Below are positions 35,741 to 45,791 of a stretch of DNA of 64,000 nt, in pieces. The stretch lies in the NCBI RefSeq assembly GCF_019428685.1, contig NZ_CP080095.1:4464001-4528000 (forward strand), in the 5' to 3' direction. Below the pieces are notes generated by a model. That model had not been told where the DNA came from and ran no database searches. It was given only the letters and a program-made list of their open reading frames with translations. The DNA comes from Paraburkholderia edwinii. GTDB lineage: Bacteria; Pseudomonadota; Gammaproteobacteria; Burkholderiales; Burkholderiaceae. Made by a program: the position numbers and the translations under genes. Positions within the stretch are counted from its first letter, which is position 1. Every line of letters starts with the position of its first letter.

Positions 35741-36789
35741 ACCCGACGCGACGCCGGATGCTGACGGGCGGCACCGCTGCGGGAGTGGTGTCGTCGTGCG
35801 GTTTTGCCGGGGCTTTTGGGTTCTTTGCACGCGCGGCGGTTGCGGCGGACTCCAGCGCCGCGATGGTGAGAAAGAACGCAGGCAGCGCAGGCGAAAACTC
35901 AAGCGCAGTTGGCGCCGATGAAGCCGCTGACGCCGCTAAAGCCACAGCCGCCCGCACGTGCGCGACACAACGCATCGTCGTGCTCGACTGGCCGTTGACT
36001 GAGATCGTGCTGTCGCTCGGCGTCGTGCCGGTCGGCGTCTCGCGTCCTGTCTGGTACACGCGGCTCGATGGCGTGCCGCCGTTGCCGCCTTCCGCGGTCG
36101 ACACGGGTTTGCTGTACCAGCCGAACTTCGAAGTCATCGAGACGCTGAAGCCCGATCTGATCGTCGTCACGCCCGCGCACGCACCCATGCGCACGCTGCT
36201 CGAACGCATTGCGCCGACGTTTGCGGTGCCGCTATACGGCGGCGGCGTTCGCGGCGGCGGTGGCGGCGCACATTCCGATGTCTATGCAGCCGTACGCAGC
36301 GCCACGCAGCAACTCGCACAACGCCTGTGCCGCGAGACACAGGCGCAAACGCTGATCGCGCAAGCCGACGCGCAACTGAAGCAGGTTTCGCAACGGCTGG
36401 CGGCATTTCGTGCGAGCGGCAAGCCCGTTTATCTGCTGCGTCCGATCGACGATAGACATGTATCGGTGTTCGGTACACCGAGCCTTTTCGGCGGCATATT
36501 GAGCCGCCTCGCGCTGACCAACGCATGGCAAGGCGCGACCGACTTGCAAGGCGCTGCCGAAGCCGATTTCGCGTCGCTTGCGAAGCATCCCGACGCACAG
36601 GCCGTCCTGATCGGGGTGCCGCCCGGCGTTGCCGCGCAGCTCGCGAAAAGCCCGCTGTGGAACGCGCTGCCGTTCGTCGCACGCAATCGCGTTGCCCATA
36701 TCGACGCGAACATACCGCCGCTGGGCGGCATCGTCGCGTCGATGCGTTTTGCCGGCAGTCTCGGCGATGCATTGCAAGGAGCGGCATGA
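35734..36789 (+). CDS. fhuD: Iron-siderophore periplasmic binding protein (FhuD-like, Tat signal)
   Basis: 351 residues. The N-terminus TRRRMLTGG is a probable twin-arginine signal with cleavage near AVAAD (residue 37). The class III substrate-binding fold is supported by RIVVLDWPLTEIVLSLGVVPVG (part), VIETLKPDLIVVTP and ARNRVAHIDANIPPLGG. Delivers the ferric siderophore to FhuB. The start ATG lies inside the last codons of the receptor gene, and its stop overlaps fhuB (ATGA). A Gly-rich loop (GGGVRGGGGGAHS) is unusual. In Burkholderia an equivalent protein is OrbB of the ornibactin system. Confidence 0.87.
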   Translation: MVNPTRRRMLTGGTAAGVVSSCGFAGAFGFFARAAVAADSSAAMVRKNAGSAGENSSAVGADEAADAAKATAARTCATQRIVVLDWPLTEIVLSLGVVPVGVSRPVWYTRLDGVPPLPPSAVDTGLLYQPNFEVIETLKPDLIVVTPAHAPMRTLLERIAPTFAVPLYGGGVRGGGGGAHSDVYAAVRSATQQLAQRLCRETQAQTLIAQADAQLKQVSQRLAAFRASGKPVYLLRPIDDRHVSVFGTPSLFGGILSRLALTNAWQGATDLQGAAEADFASLAKHPDAQAVLIGVPPGVAAQLAKSPLWNALPFVARNRVAHIDANIPPLGGIVASMRFAGSLGDALQGAA

Positions 36790-38780
36790 TGAACCGCATC
36801 ATCGCAACCGGCGCTCAGCAAACTCGCCGCACCGGATGGATGCCGCTGCTGCTGGTTACCGTCACGGTATGGCTCACCGGCCACACGCTCGGCGCGCGTC
36901 TGCCCGTCGATCAATGGCAGGGCGCGCTCTTGTTATCCCGCGACGCGACGCTGCCGCAGCTCGTGATCCACTACAGCTGGTTGCCGCGGCTAGCGATGGC
37001 GCTGGCAGCGGGCGCGGCGCTATCGCTTGCGGGCGTCGTGTTCCAGCAGGTGCTACGCAATCCGCTCGCCGAGCCGCTGACGCTCGGCGTGTCGGCCGGC
37101 GCCTATCTCGCGCTAACCATCGCGGCGATCATCGCACCGGCACTCGTCCCCGATCTGCGTTTCGGCGTCGCGCTCGCGGGCGCAAGCGTCGCGATGCTCG
37201 TCACGCTGGCGCTCACCTGGCGACGCGGTTTCGCACCGGTTTCGGTCGTGCTCGCGGGCATGATCATGAATCTGTACTGCGGTGCGCTCGTCCTCGTGTT
37301 GACGATCACGTACGAGCGCTCGCTGGCTGCGATCTTTATCTGGGGCGGCGGATCGCTGAGTCAGAACGGCTGGGCCACAGTCGCGTGGTTCGTGCCGCGC
37401 GCGCTTGTCTGCACGGCCGGCATCGCGCTGCTGGCGCGGCCGCTCACGCTCTTTTCACTCGACGACGGCAGCGCCTCGCAACTGGGCCTGTCGCTGCGCT
37501 GGATGCGACCGGCCGCGCTCGCACTCGCGGTGATCCTCAGCGCATTCGTGGTCAGCGCAGTCGGCGTCATCAGTTTTATCGGACTGGCGGGTCCAGTCCT
37601 CGCCCGTCTTGCCGGCGCGCGACGGCTGCGCGATCAGTTGCTCTGGGCGCCGCTCGTCGGCGCGGGGCTGTTGACACTCGCCGATCAGGCGGTGCAAAGC
37701 CTGCCCGGCATGTTCGGCGAGTTACTGCCGACCGGCGCCGCGCTCGCGTTAGGCGGCGGTCCGCTGCTGCTGGCGATGCTGCGCAAGCTCAGAACCGACG
37801 ATCCGCGCATGCTCAGTGATCCGAATGACGCGCCGCGTCGCACGCTGCGCGGCACGACGCTCGTTCTCGTTACCGCGCTCGCCGTCGCGATGGTCGTCTC
37901 GTTAGGCGTGACGGTGACCGCGCACGGCTGGCATTGGACCCCGGCCGCGCAATGGCCCACGTTCGCGTTCTGGCGCGTGCCGCGCACGATCGCATCGCTG
38001 GGCGCGGGCGTGATGGTCGCGCTCGCCGGTGCAATGCTGCAGCGGATGACGGGCAATCCGATGGCGAGCCCCGAACTGCTCGGCGTGAGCGGCGGCGCAA
38101 TGCTCGGCATGCTCGGCGCGGCGCTCGCGGTCAGCGCACCGTCCGCGCCGTTGCTGCTTTTGAGCGCCTGCGCGGGCGCTTTGATCTGCCTTGCGGCAAT
38201 CATTGTGCTCGGACGTCGCAGCGGCTTTGCACCGCAACAGGTGCTGCTCGGCGGCATCGCACTCAGCGCGTTCGCGCAGTCGGCGGTCATGCTGGCAACC
38301 TCGAGCGGCGGCGCGTATGCCGCATTGCTGCGACCGCTCACGTACGGCTCGACGTATATCGTGCTGCCCGGCATGGCGACGGTCGTCGCGCTCTGCACGT
38401 GCGCGGGCGTGCTCGTCGCCTACCTGTGTTCGCGCTGGCTCGACATGCTGCCGCTCGGCGCCGACGTGGCCGATGCGCTTGGTGTGAGCAGCAAGCGCGC
38501 GCGGCTCGTGCTGCTCGTCGCGGCCGCATCGATGACCGCGATCGGTACGGTCGTGATCGGACCGATGTCGTTTGTCGGCCTGATGGCGCCGCATCTCGCC
38601 CGTTTGCTCGGTTTTGCCCGCGCGCGTTCATCGATGTTCGTAACGATGCTGATCGGCGCGACGCTAATGGTCGTCGCGGACTGGCTCGGACGCGTGGTGA
38701 TTTTCCCGCAGCAGATGCCGGCCGGCGTGCTCGCGGCGCTGATCGGCGCGCCGTGGCTGATGTGGCTGCTAAGGCGCTAG
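36786..38780 (+). CDS. fhuB: Double-length FecCD-type siderophore permease (FhuB-like)
   Basis: 664 residues, two fused FecCD permease halves (about 1-330 and 335-664) with roughly 20 membrane segments. Each half carries its own coupling region: LRNPLAEPLTLGVSAGA in the first and MTGNPMASPELLGVSGGA in the second, then GLAGPVLARLAGA and GLMAPHLARLLGF. Imports ferric siderophore across the inner membrane with FhuC. Start overlaps fhuD by ATGA; a second ATG follows directly. The partner ATPase is not next; a cyclic-peptide exporter intervenes. Confidence 0.92.
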   Translation: MMNRIIATGAQQTRRTGWMPLLLVTVTVWLTGHTLGARLPVDQWQGALLLSRDATLPQLVIHYSWLPRLAMALAAGAALSLAGVVFQQVLRNPLAEPLTLGVSAGAYLALTIAAIIAPALVPDLRFGVALAGASVAMLVTLALTWRRGFAPVSVVLAGMIMNLYCGALVLVLTITYERSLAAIFIWGGGSLSQNGWATVAWFVPRALVCTAGIALLARPLTLFSLDDGSASQLGLSLRWMRPAALALAVILSAFVVSAVGVISFIGLAGPVLARLAGARRLRDQLLWAPLVGAGLLTLADQAVQSLPGMFGELLPTGAALALGGGPLLLAMLRKLRTDDPRMLSDPNDAPRRTLRGTTLVLVTALAVAMVVSLGVTVTAHGWHWTPAAQWPTFAFWRVPRTIASLGAGVMVALAGAMLQRMTGNPMASPELLGVSGGAMLGMLGAALAVSAPSAPLLLLSACAGALICLAAIIVLGRRSGFAPQQVLLGGIALSAFAQSAVMLATSSGGAYAALLRPLTYGSTYIVLPGMATVVALCTCAGVLVAYLCSRWLDMLPLGADVADALGVSSKRARLVLLVAAASMTAIGTVVIGPMSFVGLMAPHLARLLGFARARSSMFVTMLIGATLMVVADWLGRVVIFPQQMPAGVLAALIGAPWLMWLLRR

Positions 38781-38903
38781 CGTGAAGCGCCAGCAGGATC
38801 GACGAAAACTGAAGACGTGAAAGACCTGAAAAACCAACGCGAGGCGATCGGGCCTTGATTTGCGGCACGCGAGTCGAGGCACCGTCCCCGAAGGAAGAAC
38901 CCC

Positions 38904-40574
38904 ATGTCCCTGCTTGTTTATCTGTTACGCAGTTCGCGCTGGATCCTGCCGGTTGCGTTCGTCGCGAGCCTGATCAGCGGCTTCGGCAACGCCGGCCTGA
39001 TCGCCCTGATCAATCAGGCGCTCGGCGCGTCGAATGATCGGCTGGCCGAACTCGGCTGGCGTTTTCTCGCGCTCGGCGTGGTCGTGCTGCTCACGCGCGC
39101 GCTGTCGCAAACGCTTTTCATGTACCTCGGACAACGCGCGAAAGCGCAATTGCGCATGCAAACCATTGAGCACATCGGCACGGCCGCCTACCCGCATCTC
39201 GAACGGCAAGGCGGTTCGAGCGCGCTCACGGTGCTGACGCAGGATCTCGATACGATCGTGGTGTTTTTTATCGGCCTGCCGACGCTTGCGATGCAAGGCG
39301 CGGTCATCGCCGGATGTCTCGTCTATCTCGCGTATCTGTCGTGGACGATTCTCCTGCTTGCGCTCGTGACGATCGGACTCGCGGCACTCGGCTTTCGCCT
39401 CGCGCATACGCGCGCGATGAAAGACCTGCGCGCGTCGCGGCGACGCGAGGACGATCTGGTCCGCCACTTTCGCGCGCTATTCGACGGCGCCAAGGAACTG
39501 AAGCTGCATCGCGCAAGAAAGCAGGCCTTTATCGACGAAACGCTTGCCCCGAATGTCGAAGCGGTACGCGTGCAGCGCACGCGCGGTTACGTGCTCTATG
39601 CGGCCGCCGCCAGCTGGGGCAATCTGATTCTGTTTGCGTTTATCGGCGTTACGCTCTTCGTGCTCGCGCGGCTCACGCATGTCGATGCGCATGTGATGTC
39701 CGGTTACGCGATGGTGTTTCTGTACATGATCATGCCGATCGAAGGGCTGCTTTCCGCGATTCCGTCGCTCGGCTCCGCGAAGGTTGCGTTTGAGCATATC
39801 GAGAAGGTCAACGCGGACATGCCGCGCGAACTCGCGCCGGACGTCGCGCCCGTGCGGTCGTTTCAAAGCATCGAGCTCGAACATGTCACGCATCAGTACT
39901 TTCGCGACAACGAAAGCGAGCCGTTTACGCTTGGCCCGCTCGACCTGACCTTCGCGCCCGGCGAGGTTGTATTTCTGATCGGCGGCAACGGCAGCGGCAA
40001 GACCACGCTGGCCAAGCTGCTGGTTGGCCTGTACACGCCGGAAAGCGGGCGCATTCTGCTGAACGGCGAGCCGATCGACGATGCGCAGCGCGACCGCTAT
40101 CGCCACCATTTCTCGGCCGTGTTCAGCGACTTCTTCCTGTTCGATAGCCTGTTCGGCATGACCGTGCACGACATCGACGCGCGCGCGCAGCAATTGCTCG
40201 ACGACTTGCAGCTCACGCACAAGGTCAGCGTGCGCGACGGCGTGTTCTCGACCTTGGGTCTATCGCAAGGTCAGCGCAAACGTGTCGCGCTGCTGGTCGC
40301 GTATCTGGAAGACCGGCCGTTTTACGTGTTCGACGAGTGGGCCGCCGACCAGGATCCGCTGTTCAAGGATGTGTTCTATCGGCGCCTGTTGCCCGATCTG
40401 AAGGCGAGAGGCAAAACCGTGCTCGTGATTTCCCACGACGATCGCTACTTCGCGCTCGCCGATCGCAGCATCAAGCTCGATGACGGGCAGATCGTCGCGA
40501 ACGCGCAGCACGAGTCCGGTCGCGCGGCGATCGCGCATTCCGTATCACCCTTGCAGCCGAAGGCATCGATATGA
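38904..40574 (+). CDS. Cyclic peptide (siderophore) ABC exporter, PvdE/SyrD family
   Basis: 556 residues with an N-terminal six-helix exporter domain (about 1-290) and a C-terminal ATPase. Walker A is GGNGSGKTTLAKLL, the signature LSQGQRKRVALL and the Walker B region FDEWAADQDP, which is typical of the PvdE/SyrD/YojI family. Homologues move peptide siderophore precursors (pyoverdine, ornibactin OrbE) or lipopeptides to the periplasm. AAGGAAG stands before the ATG. It is embedded in an uptake operon, and its stop overlaps the uptake ATPase start by ATGA. Confidence 0.9.
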   Translation: MSLLVYLLRSSRWILPVAFVASLISGFGNAGLIALINQALGASNDRLAELGWRFLALGVVVLLTRALSQTLFMYLGQRAKAQLRMQTIEHIGTAAYPHLERQGGSSALTVLTQDLDTIVVFFIGLPTLAMQGAVIAGCLVYLAYLSWTILLLALVTIGLAALGFRLAHTRAMKDLRASRRREDDLVRHFRALFDGAKELKLHRARKQAFIDETLAPNVEAVRVQRTRGYVLYAAAASWGNLILFAFIGVTLFVLARLTHVDAHVMSGYAMVFLYMIMPIEGLLSAIPSLGSAKVAFEHIEKVNADMPRELAPDVAPVRSFQSIELEHVTHQYFRDNESEPFTLGPLDLTFAPGEVVFLIGGNGSGKTTLAKLLVGLYTPESGRILLNGEPIDDAQRDRYRHHFSAVFSDFFLFDSLFGMTVHDIDARAQQLLDDLQLTHKVSVRDGVFSTLGLSQGQRKRVALLVAYLEDRPFYVFDEWAADQDPLFKDVFYRRLLPDLKARGKTVLVISHDDRYFALADRSIKLDDGQIVANAQHESGRAAIAHSVSPLQPKASI

Positions 40575-41434
40575 CCGATTCCGATACACAGGCGCAGCGC
40601 TCCGCGTTGCGTACGCCCGCAGACCCGTACCGCACGGTCGTCGCACAAGGTGACGGCGGCGAAGCGCTCTACACGCTCGACGGCGCGTCGTTCGTGATCG
40701 AGAACCGCACGGTGCTGCATCCGCTTACGCTGAATCTGTCGAAGGGCTGCTTCTACGGATTGATCGGCCACAACGGTTCGGGCAAGTCGACGCTGATCAA
40801 GCTGCTCGCGCGGCAACAGCCGCCGACGGCCGGCTCGATCCATCTGCTGGGCGAGCCGATCGACGGCTGGAGCCAGCGCGCGCTCGCGCGCAAGATCGCG
40901 TATCTGCCGCAGCAATTGCCGCCCGCGCAGGGCATGACGGTGCGAGAACTGGTCGCACTGGGCCGCTATCCATGGCATGGCGCGCTGGGGCGCTTCAGCG
41001 CGCAGGACAACGCGAAAGTGGACGAAGCGCTGGAATTGACCGATACCACGGGCTTCGCCGATCGCCGCGTCGACAGCCTGTCGGGCGGGGAGCGCCAGCG
41101 CGTGTGGATCGCGATGCTCGTCGCGCAGGACAGCGACTGCCTGCTGCTCGACGAGCCGATCTCCGCGCTCGACATCGGTCATCAGATCGAGGTGCTCGAA
41201 CTGGTGCACGAACTATGCGCGACGCGCGGGCTCGGCGTGGTCGCGGTGCTGCACGATATCAATATGGCTGCGCGCTTTTGCGACCATCTGATTGCGCTGA
41301 AGGAAGGCCGGCTGATCATGCAAGGCTCGCCCGAACAGGTGATGCGGGATCACGTGCTCGAAGCGATTTACGGCATTCCGATGGGGACCATCGAACATCC
41401 GCGCGGCGGGCGGCGCATCAGTTTCGCTTACTAG
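40571..41434 (+). CDS. fhuC: Ferric siderophore ABC transporter ATP-binding protein (FhuC-like)
   Basis: 287 residues. Walker A GHNGSGKSTLIKLLARQQ, Q-loop IAYLPQQLP, signature LSGGERQRVWIAML, Walker B DCLLLDEPISALD and the switch His in VLHDINMAARF are all present. It belongs to the FepC/FhuC importer ATPases and would energise FhuB. A 40-residue leader precedes the ATPase core. Last gene of the siderophore operon, coupled to the exporter by an ATGA overlap. Confidence 0.92.
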   Translation: MTDSDTQAQRSALRTPADPYRTVVAQGDGGEALYTLDGASFVIENRTVLHPLTLNLSKGCFYGLIGHNGSGKSTLIKLLARQQPPTAGSIHLLGEPIDGWSQRALARKIAYLPQQLPPAQGMTVRELVALGRYPWHGALGRFSAQDNAKVDEALELTDTTGFADRRVDSLSGGERQRVWIAMLVAQDSDCLLLDEPISALDIGHQIEVLELVHELCATRGLGVVAVLHDINMAARFCDHLIALKEGRLIMQGSPEQVMRDHVLEAIYGIPMGTIEHPRGGRRISFAY

Positions 41435-41452
41435 CGAAGCGCCCGACATCGT

Positions 41453-41509
41453 CACATCGCGGTTACGTCGCGCGGTCACATCGCGCGGTTACGTCGCCTT
41501 CACATCGCG
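41453..41509. repeat. Tandem repeat after fhuC (unit about 20 bp)
   Basis: CACATCGCG-GTTACGTCGCG occurs at 41453-41472 and, with two extra bases, at 41477-41497; a third partial copy (CACATCGCG) is at 41501-41509. The repeat reaches into the last codons of the small minus-strand gene at 41500. Confidence 0.7.
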
Positions 41510-41757
41510 CCGCTGGTCTCGATCTTCGCGCCCGACGCGATCGCCTGCAGCGCCGCGCTGCGCGCGCTTTCGATCGCCGCGGCCTCGCTCGCATACATCG
41601 TGTCGCTTTCCACGCGCTGATACGGCAGGAGTTCGGCGTCTTCGGCCGCCTGGGTCGACATGGTGCGTACAGCCGCGTACGCGGTCCAGCCGCCGTTCTG
41701 AATCGACTGCATCGCCGACAGTACGAGTTGATATCGTCCAAGCGTTTCGATGTGCAT
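41500..41757 (-). CDS. Small protein of unknown function
   Basis: 85 residues from MHIETLGRYQL. GGAG stands a few bases before the ATG at 41757. Composition is ordinary and mixed (QSIQNGGWTAYAAV, EAAAIESARSAALQAIASG), with a probable C-terminal amphipathic helix and no membrane segment or Cys. It follows pntB by 130 bp on the same strand. No family was recognised; the good ribosome-binding site and non-repetitive sequence are the reasons to call it. Confidence 0.6.
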   Translation of the reverse strand: MHIETLGRYQLVLSAMQSIQNGGWTAYAAVRTMSTQAAEDAELLPYQRVESDTMYASEAAAIESARSAALQAIASGAKIETSGAM

Positions 41758-41887
41758 GATCATCTCCAGTCAAAAAGGGGCTTGTTCTGCAACGCGGACA
41801 ACGCCCGGTGACCGGCGTTATCCGCTCCATTGCGCGTGTCCGGCTTCGCGTGTTTGTCCCCGCTTGTCCGTCCTCGCTTTTCCGCTT

Positions 41888-43300
41888 TTAGGCGCTCAAC
41901 TGCGCAAGCAGCGCTTCGACGCTGCGCTTCGCGTCGCCGAACAGCATCCGCGTGTTCTCCTTGTAGAAGAGCGGATTGTCGACGCCCGCATAGCCGCTCG
42001 CCATGCTGCGCTTCGACACGATCACCGTGTTCGCCTTCCACACTTCGAGCACCGGCATGCCGGCAATCGGACTGCCCGCATCTTCGAGCGCCGCGGGATT
42101 CACGATGTCATTCGCGCCGATCACGAGCACGACGTCGGTGCTCTTGAAGTCGTCGTTGATCTCGTCCATCTCGAGCACGATGTCGTACGGCACCTTGGCT
42201 TCGGCGAGCAGCACGTTCATGTGGCCAGGCAAACGGCCCGCAACCGGGTGAATGCCGAAGCGCACCTTCACGCCCTTGTCGCGCAGCTTGCGTGTGATTT
42301 CGCTGATCGTCGTTTGCGCCTGCGCGACGGCCATGCCGTAGCCGGGCACGATCACCACTTCGGTTGCGTCGCGCAGCAGCGCGCCGACCTCGTCGACCGA
42401 GACCGGCACGACTTCGCCTTCGATCGCAGCCGCCGTGGTCGACACCGTGCCGAAGCCGCCGAAAATCACCGACACGAACTTGCGGTTCATCGCGCGGCAC
42501 ATGATGTAGCTCAGAATCGCGCCGCTCGAACCGACCAGCGCGCCGGTCACGATCAGCAGATCGTTGCTGAGCATGAAGCCGGTGGCGGCCGCCGCCCAGC
42601 CCGAGTAGCTGTTGAGCATCGATACGACCACCGGCATGTCCGCGCCGCCGATTGCCATCACCAGATGGATGCCGATCAGCGCGGCGATCGCGGTCATCGT
42701 CAGCAGCGGACCGATGCCTTGTGCGGGCTCCGGCGCCGTCAGGAACAGATAACCGAGCGCGAGGCTGGCGAGCACGCCGACGATGTTGAGCAGATGCCGC
42801 ATCGGCAGAATCAGCGGCTTGCCGCCGATGGTGCCTTGCAGCTTCAGGAACGCGACGATCGATCCGGTGAACGTCACGGCGCCGATAAAGACGCCGAGAT
42901 AGATTTCGACGTCATGGATCGATTGCCCTGCGCCGCTGAACGCCGTTGCATTCTCCGCAGCCGGCGACAGATAGCTCGCGATCGCGACCAGCACCGCCGC
43001 GAGACCGACGAAGCTATGCAACGCTGCGACGAGCTGCGGCATTTGCGTCATCTCGACGCGCCGCGCGAGCACCGCGCCGCCCGCCACGCCGATCGCCATC
43101 AACGCGATGACGACAGGCAGCGCAGCGCCGTTCGAAAGCCACAACGTGGTGACGATCGCGATCGCCATGCCGGCGACGCCGTACAGATTGCCGCGCCGCG
43201 CGGACGCGGGGTGGCTCAGGCCGCGCAGGCTCAGGATAAACAACGCGCTCGCGGCCAGATAGGCCATGCTGCCGATTCCACTGCTTGTTCCGATCTGCAT
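41888..43300 (-). CDS. pntB: Proton-translocating NAD(P) transhydrogenase subunit beta
   Basis: 470 residues. The N-terminal half has eight or nine membrane segments (domain II), the C-terminal part is the NADP(H)-binding domain III with [34 protein letters not shown] (part) and [10 protein letters not shown]. Together with PntA it drives hydride transfer from NADH to NADP+ using the proton gradient. AAGGAG stands eight bases before the ATG, and pntA ends 10 bp upstream. Length matches the E. coli subunit. Confidence 0.96.
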   Translation of the reverse strand: MQIGTSSGIGSMAYLAASALFILSLRGLSHPASARRGNLYGVAGMAIAIVTTLWLSNGAALPVVIALMAIGVAGGAVLARRVEMTQMPQLVAALHSFVGLAAVLVAIASYLSPAAENATAFSGAGQSIHDVEIYLGVFIGAVTFTGSIVAFLKLQGTIGGKPLILPMRHLLNIVGVLASLALGYLFLTAPEPAQGIGPLLTMTAIAALIGIHLVMAIGGADMPVVVSMLNSYSGWAAAATGFMLSNDLLIVTGALVGSSGAILSYIMCRAMNRKFVSVIFGGFGTVSTTAAAIEGEVVPVSVDEVGALLRDATEVVIVPGYGMAVAQAQTTISEITRKLRDKGVKVRFGIHPVAGRLPGHMNVLLAEAKVPYDIVLEMDEINDDFKSTDVVLVIGANDIVNPAALEDAGSPIAGMPVLEVWKANTVIVSKRSMASGYAGVDNPLFYKENTRMLFGDAKRSVEALLAQLSA

Positions 43301-43310
43301 GTCGGTCTCC

Positions 43311-44915
43311 TTATTCGCCGCGCTGGAACATGTTCAGCATGCGTTGGGTCACGAGGAACCCGCCCGCGATATTGATCGTGGCGATCAGCAGCGCGAGCCC
43401 CGCAAGCACGGTCACGAGCGAACTCGGCGTGCCTAACTGCAGCAGCGCGCCGATCACGATGATCCCGCTGATCGCATTGGTGACGCTCATCAGCGGCGTA
43501 TGCAGCGCAGGCGTCACGTTCCACACGACCTGATAGCCGATGAAGATCGCCAGCACGAACACCGTGAAGTGCGCGACAAACGCAGGCGGCGCGACTGCGC
43601 CCAGCGCGACGATCAGCACGGCCGCAACGATAAGGCCGACGATGCCGAGGGTCGTGGCGCGGCGGCGTTGTTCCGCAGTCACCGCCGCGGCGCCCGCGCC
43701 GTGGCCGGCCGGTTTCGCTTGCGCTGCCGCGTTTGCCGCATTCGATGCCGCGGGTGCCGGCGGCGCCGCCCGTTTCGGCGTCGGCCATTTGTTCTCGCCG
43801 TTGCGGATCACGGTCATGCCGACGATCACTTCGTCATCCATATTGACGACGATCTCGCCGTTCTTTTCCGGCGTCATATCGGTGAGCAGATGCCGCAGGT
43901 TCGTGCCGTACAGCTGGCTCGATTGCGTCGCCATGCGCGAAGGCAGATCGGTGTAGCCGACGATCGTCACGCCTTCGGCTTGCGCCGCGACGCCAGGCTG
44001 CGTGAATTCGCAATTGCCACCCTGCTCGGCGGCGAGATCGACGATCACGCTGCCGTAGCGCATGCTGCGCACCATGTCCTTCGTGATGAGCTTGGGCGCC
44101 GGCTTGCCCGGAATCAGCGCGGTCGTGACGATCACGTCGACTTCCTTCGCCTGCGCGGCAAACAGCGCCATTTCCGCTTCGATAAACGCGGCGCTCATTT
44201 CCTTGGCGTAGCCGCCGGAGCCGCTGCCGTCTTCCTGGTAGTCGAGCTCGAGGAATTCGGCGCCCATGCTCTCGACCTGCTGCCGCACTTCGGGCCGCGT
44301 ATCGAAGGCGCGCACGATGGCGCCGAGACTGCGCGCGGCGCCGATTGCCGCCAGCCCCGCGACGCCGGCGCCGATCACCATCACCTTGGCCGGCGCAATC
44401 TTGCCGGCTGCCGTGATCTGCCCCATGAAACCGCGGCCGAACTGATGCGCGGCTTCGATGATCGCGCGATAGCCGGCCATATTCGCCATCGAGCTCAGCG
44501 CGTCGATTTTCTGCGCGCGCGAGATGCGCGGCACGCAGTCCATCGCGAGCACGGTTACGTTGCGCGCGCGCAGCTGTTCGAGCAGCTCCGGATTTTGCGC
44601 GGGCCAGATGAAGCTGATCAGCGTGGTGCCTTCGCGCAACAGCGCGATTTCATCGACGCCGCCCGCGGCCTCGCGCAACGGCGCGCGCACCTTCAGGATG
44701 ATGTCGGCGGCCGCATGCAGCGCTGTCGCGCTTTCGGCGATCTGTGCGCCAGCTGCGCGATACGAATCGTCGGAAAACGCGGCGAGTTCACCCGCGCCTG
44801 TTTCGACCGTTACGTTAAAACCGAGCTTAGACAGATGCCCGATCACCTCCGGCGTCAATGCGACACGACGCTCGCCCGGATAGCGCTCCCGCGGTACTCC
44901 AATCATCATCGGCAT
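43311..44915 (-). CDS. pntA: NAD(P) transhydrogenase subunit alpha
   Basis: 534 residues. Domain I (about 1-390) binds NAD(H): [18 protein letters not shown] opens it, and [22 protein letters not shown] (part) is the Rossmann loop. An Ala/Pro-rich linker with a Lys/Pro hinge (about 400-440) leads to four membrane segments. It is the single-polypeptide E. coli-type alpha subunit, not the split PntAA/PntAB form. GGGAG precedes the ATG at 44915; a longer reading is rejected. It lies downstream of frc and the PAS gene on the same strand, with a hairpin between. Confidence 0.96.
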   Translation of the reverse strand: MPMMIGVPRERYPGERRVALTPEVIGHLSKLGFNVTVETGAGELAAFSDDSYRAAGAQIAESATALHAAADIILKVRAPLREAAGGVDEIALLREGTTLISFIWPAQNPELLEQLRARNVTVLAMDCVPRISRAQKIDALSSMANMAGYRAIIEAAHQFGRGFMGQITAAGKIAPAKVMVIGAGVAGLAAIGAARSLGAIVRAFDTRPEVRQQVESMGAEFLELDYQEDGSGSGGYAKEMSAAFIEAEMALFAAQAKEVDVIVTTALIPGKPAPKLITKDMVRSMRYGSVIVDLAAEQGGNCEFTQPGVAAQAEGVTIVGYTDLPSRMATQSSQLYGTNLRHLLTDMTPEKNGEIVVNMDDEVIVGMTVIRNGENKWPTPKRAAPPAPAASNAANAAAQAKPAGHGAGAAAVTAEQRRRATTLGIVGLIVAAVLIVALGAVAPPAFVAHFTVFVLAIFIGYQVVWNVTPALHTPLMSVTNAISGIIVIGALLQLGTPSSLVTVLAGLALLIATINIAGGFLVTQRMLNMFQRGE

Positions 44916-45125
44916 GGCAATGCTCCCAATCGACGTTTCAAATCCTGTTCTGCGGCGCGCGGGATGCCGCGCGATTGCACGCAAGGCGCGCGCAGCCGCT
45001 CGCGCCTTGCGATGGCGGCATGCCTTCGCAAGGTCCGAAATCCTGTTGTCAGATGGTCGGTCAGCCGCCGAAGTGCGGTCTTTCGGCGGTCATGCTAGCG
45101 CGGCCCATGGAGGGGGCCACGCGGT

Positions 45126-45147
45126 GGTCCATTGGCGGGAATGGACC
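45126..45147 (-). terminator. Stem-loop between the PAS gene and pntA
   Basis: GGTCCATT and AATGGACC form a perfect 8-bp stem around a 6-nt loop, 24 bp beyond the PAS stop codon in the direction of transcription. No T-tract follows, so termination would be partial or factor-dependent. It may separate the oxalate transcript from pntAB, or be an attenuating element within it. Confidence 0.4.
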
Positions 45148-45170
45148 GTCGTGCTTCAGGCGTTAGCGCA

Positions 45171-45602
45171 TCACGCGCTTACTTTTGCTTCCAGCTCGGC
45201 CACACGCTTCTTCAGCGCGCGGTCTTCGGCGAAGCGCACGCTTTCGTCGCGGATAATCGCGACGATGCCGCTCACTGCGCCATCAGGCGCATGCAATAGC
45301 GCGACCGTGAACGCGATCGACATCGCGCGTCCTGCCTTGTCGACGGCCGGCACTTTCAGCAGATCGTGGCCGTAGCGCGTCTGCCCGGTCGCCATCGTCT
45401 TGCTGTAGCCCTCCCAATGACGGCCGCGCAGCCGCTCGGGAATGATCAGGTCGAGCGACTGGCCAAGCGCCTCTTCCTGCGTGAAGCCGAACATGTGCTC
45501 GGCTGCCGGGTTCCATAGCGTAATCGCACCGTCCGGACCGGAGACGATGACGGCGTCGCCGATTGCATTGACCAGCTGTTCAAAATCGATGGTGGGGGCC
45601 AT
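45171..45602 (-). CDS. Stand-alone PAS domain protein
   Basis: 143 residues comprising one PAS fold: FEQLVNAIGDAVIVSGPDGAI (part), LWNPAAEHMFGFTQEEALGQSL, then LIIPERLRGRHW and a final beta region with ALLHAPDGAVSGIVAIIRD. A short coiled coil (EDRALKKRVAELEAKV) ends the protein. It has no kinase, cyclase or DNA-binding output, so it probably acts by protein contact. It follows frc by about 190 bp on the same strand. Confidence 0.82.
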   Translation of the reverse strand: MAPTIDFEQLVNAIGDAVIVSGPDGAITLWNPAAEHMFGFTQEEALGQSLDLIIPERLRGRHWEGYSKTMATGQTRYGHDLLKVPAVDKAGRAMSIAFTVALLHAPDGAVSGIVAIIRDESVRFAEDRALKKRVAELEAKVSA

Positions 45603-45791
45603 AGTCTATCGTCCGGGGCTGTGGGCGATGCCCGCGTTGCGTTGCGAGCAAGTGTCTCTGTGTGTCTTGATCATGGTTCTGCCGCCGCTCCGGGTTTGCT
45701 TTCCGCTTCTGCTGCTGCGAAAAAGAGGAACGGCGGCCGTTTGCTTCGAACTGCGTGCTACTTACTGCATGCTACCGCGAGAGTGCGCCGA

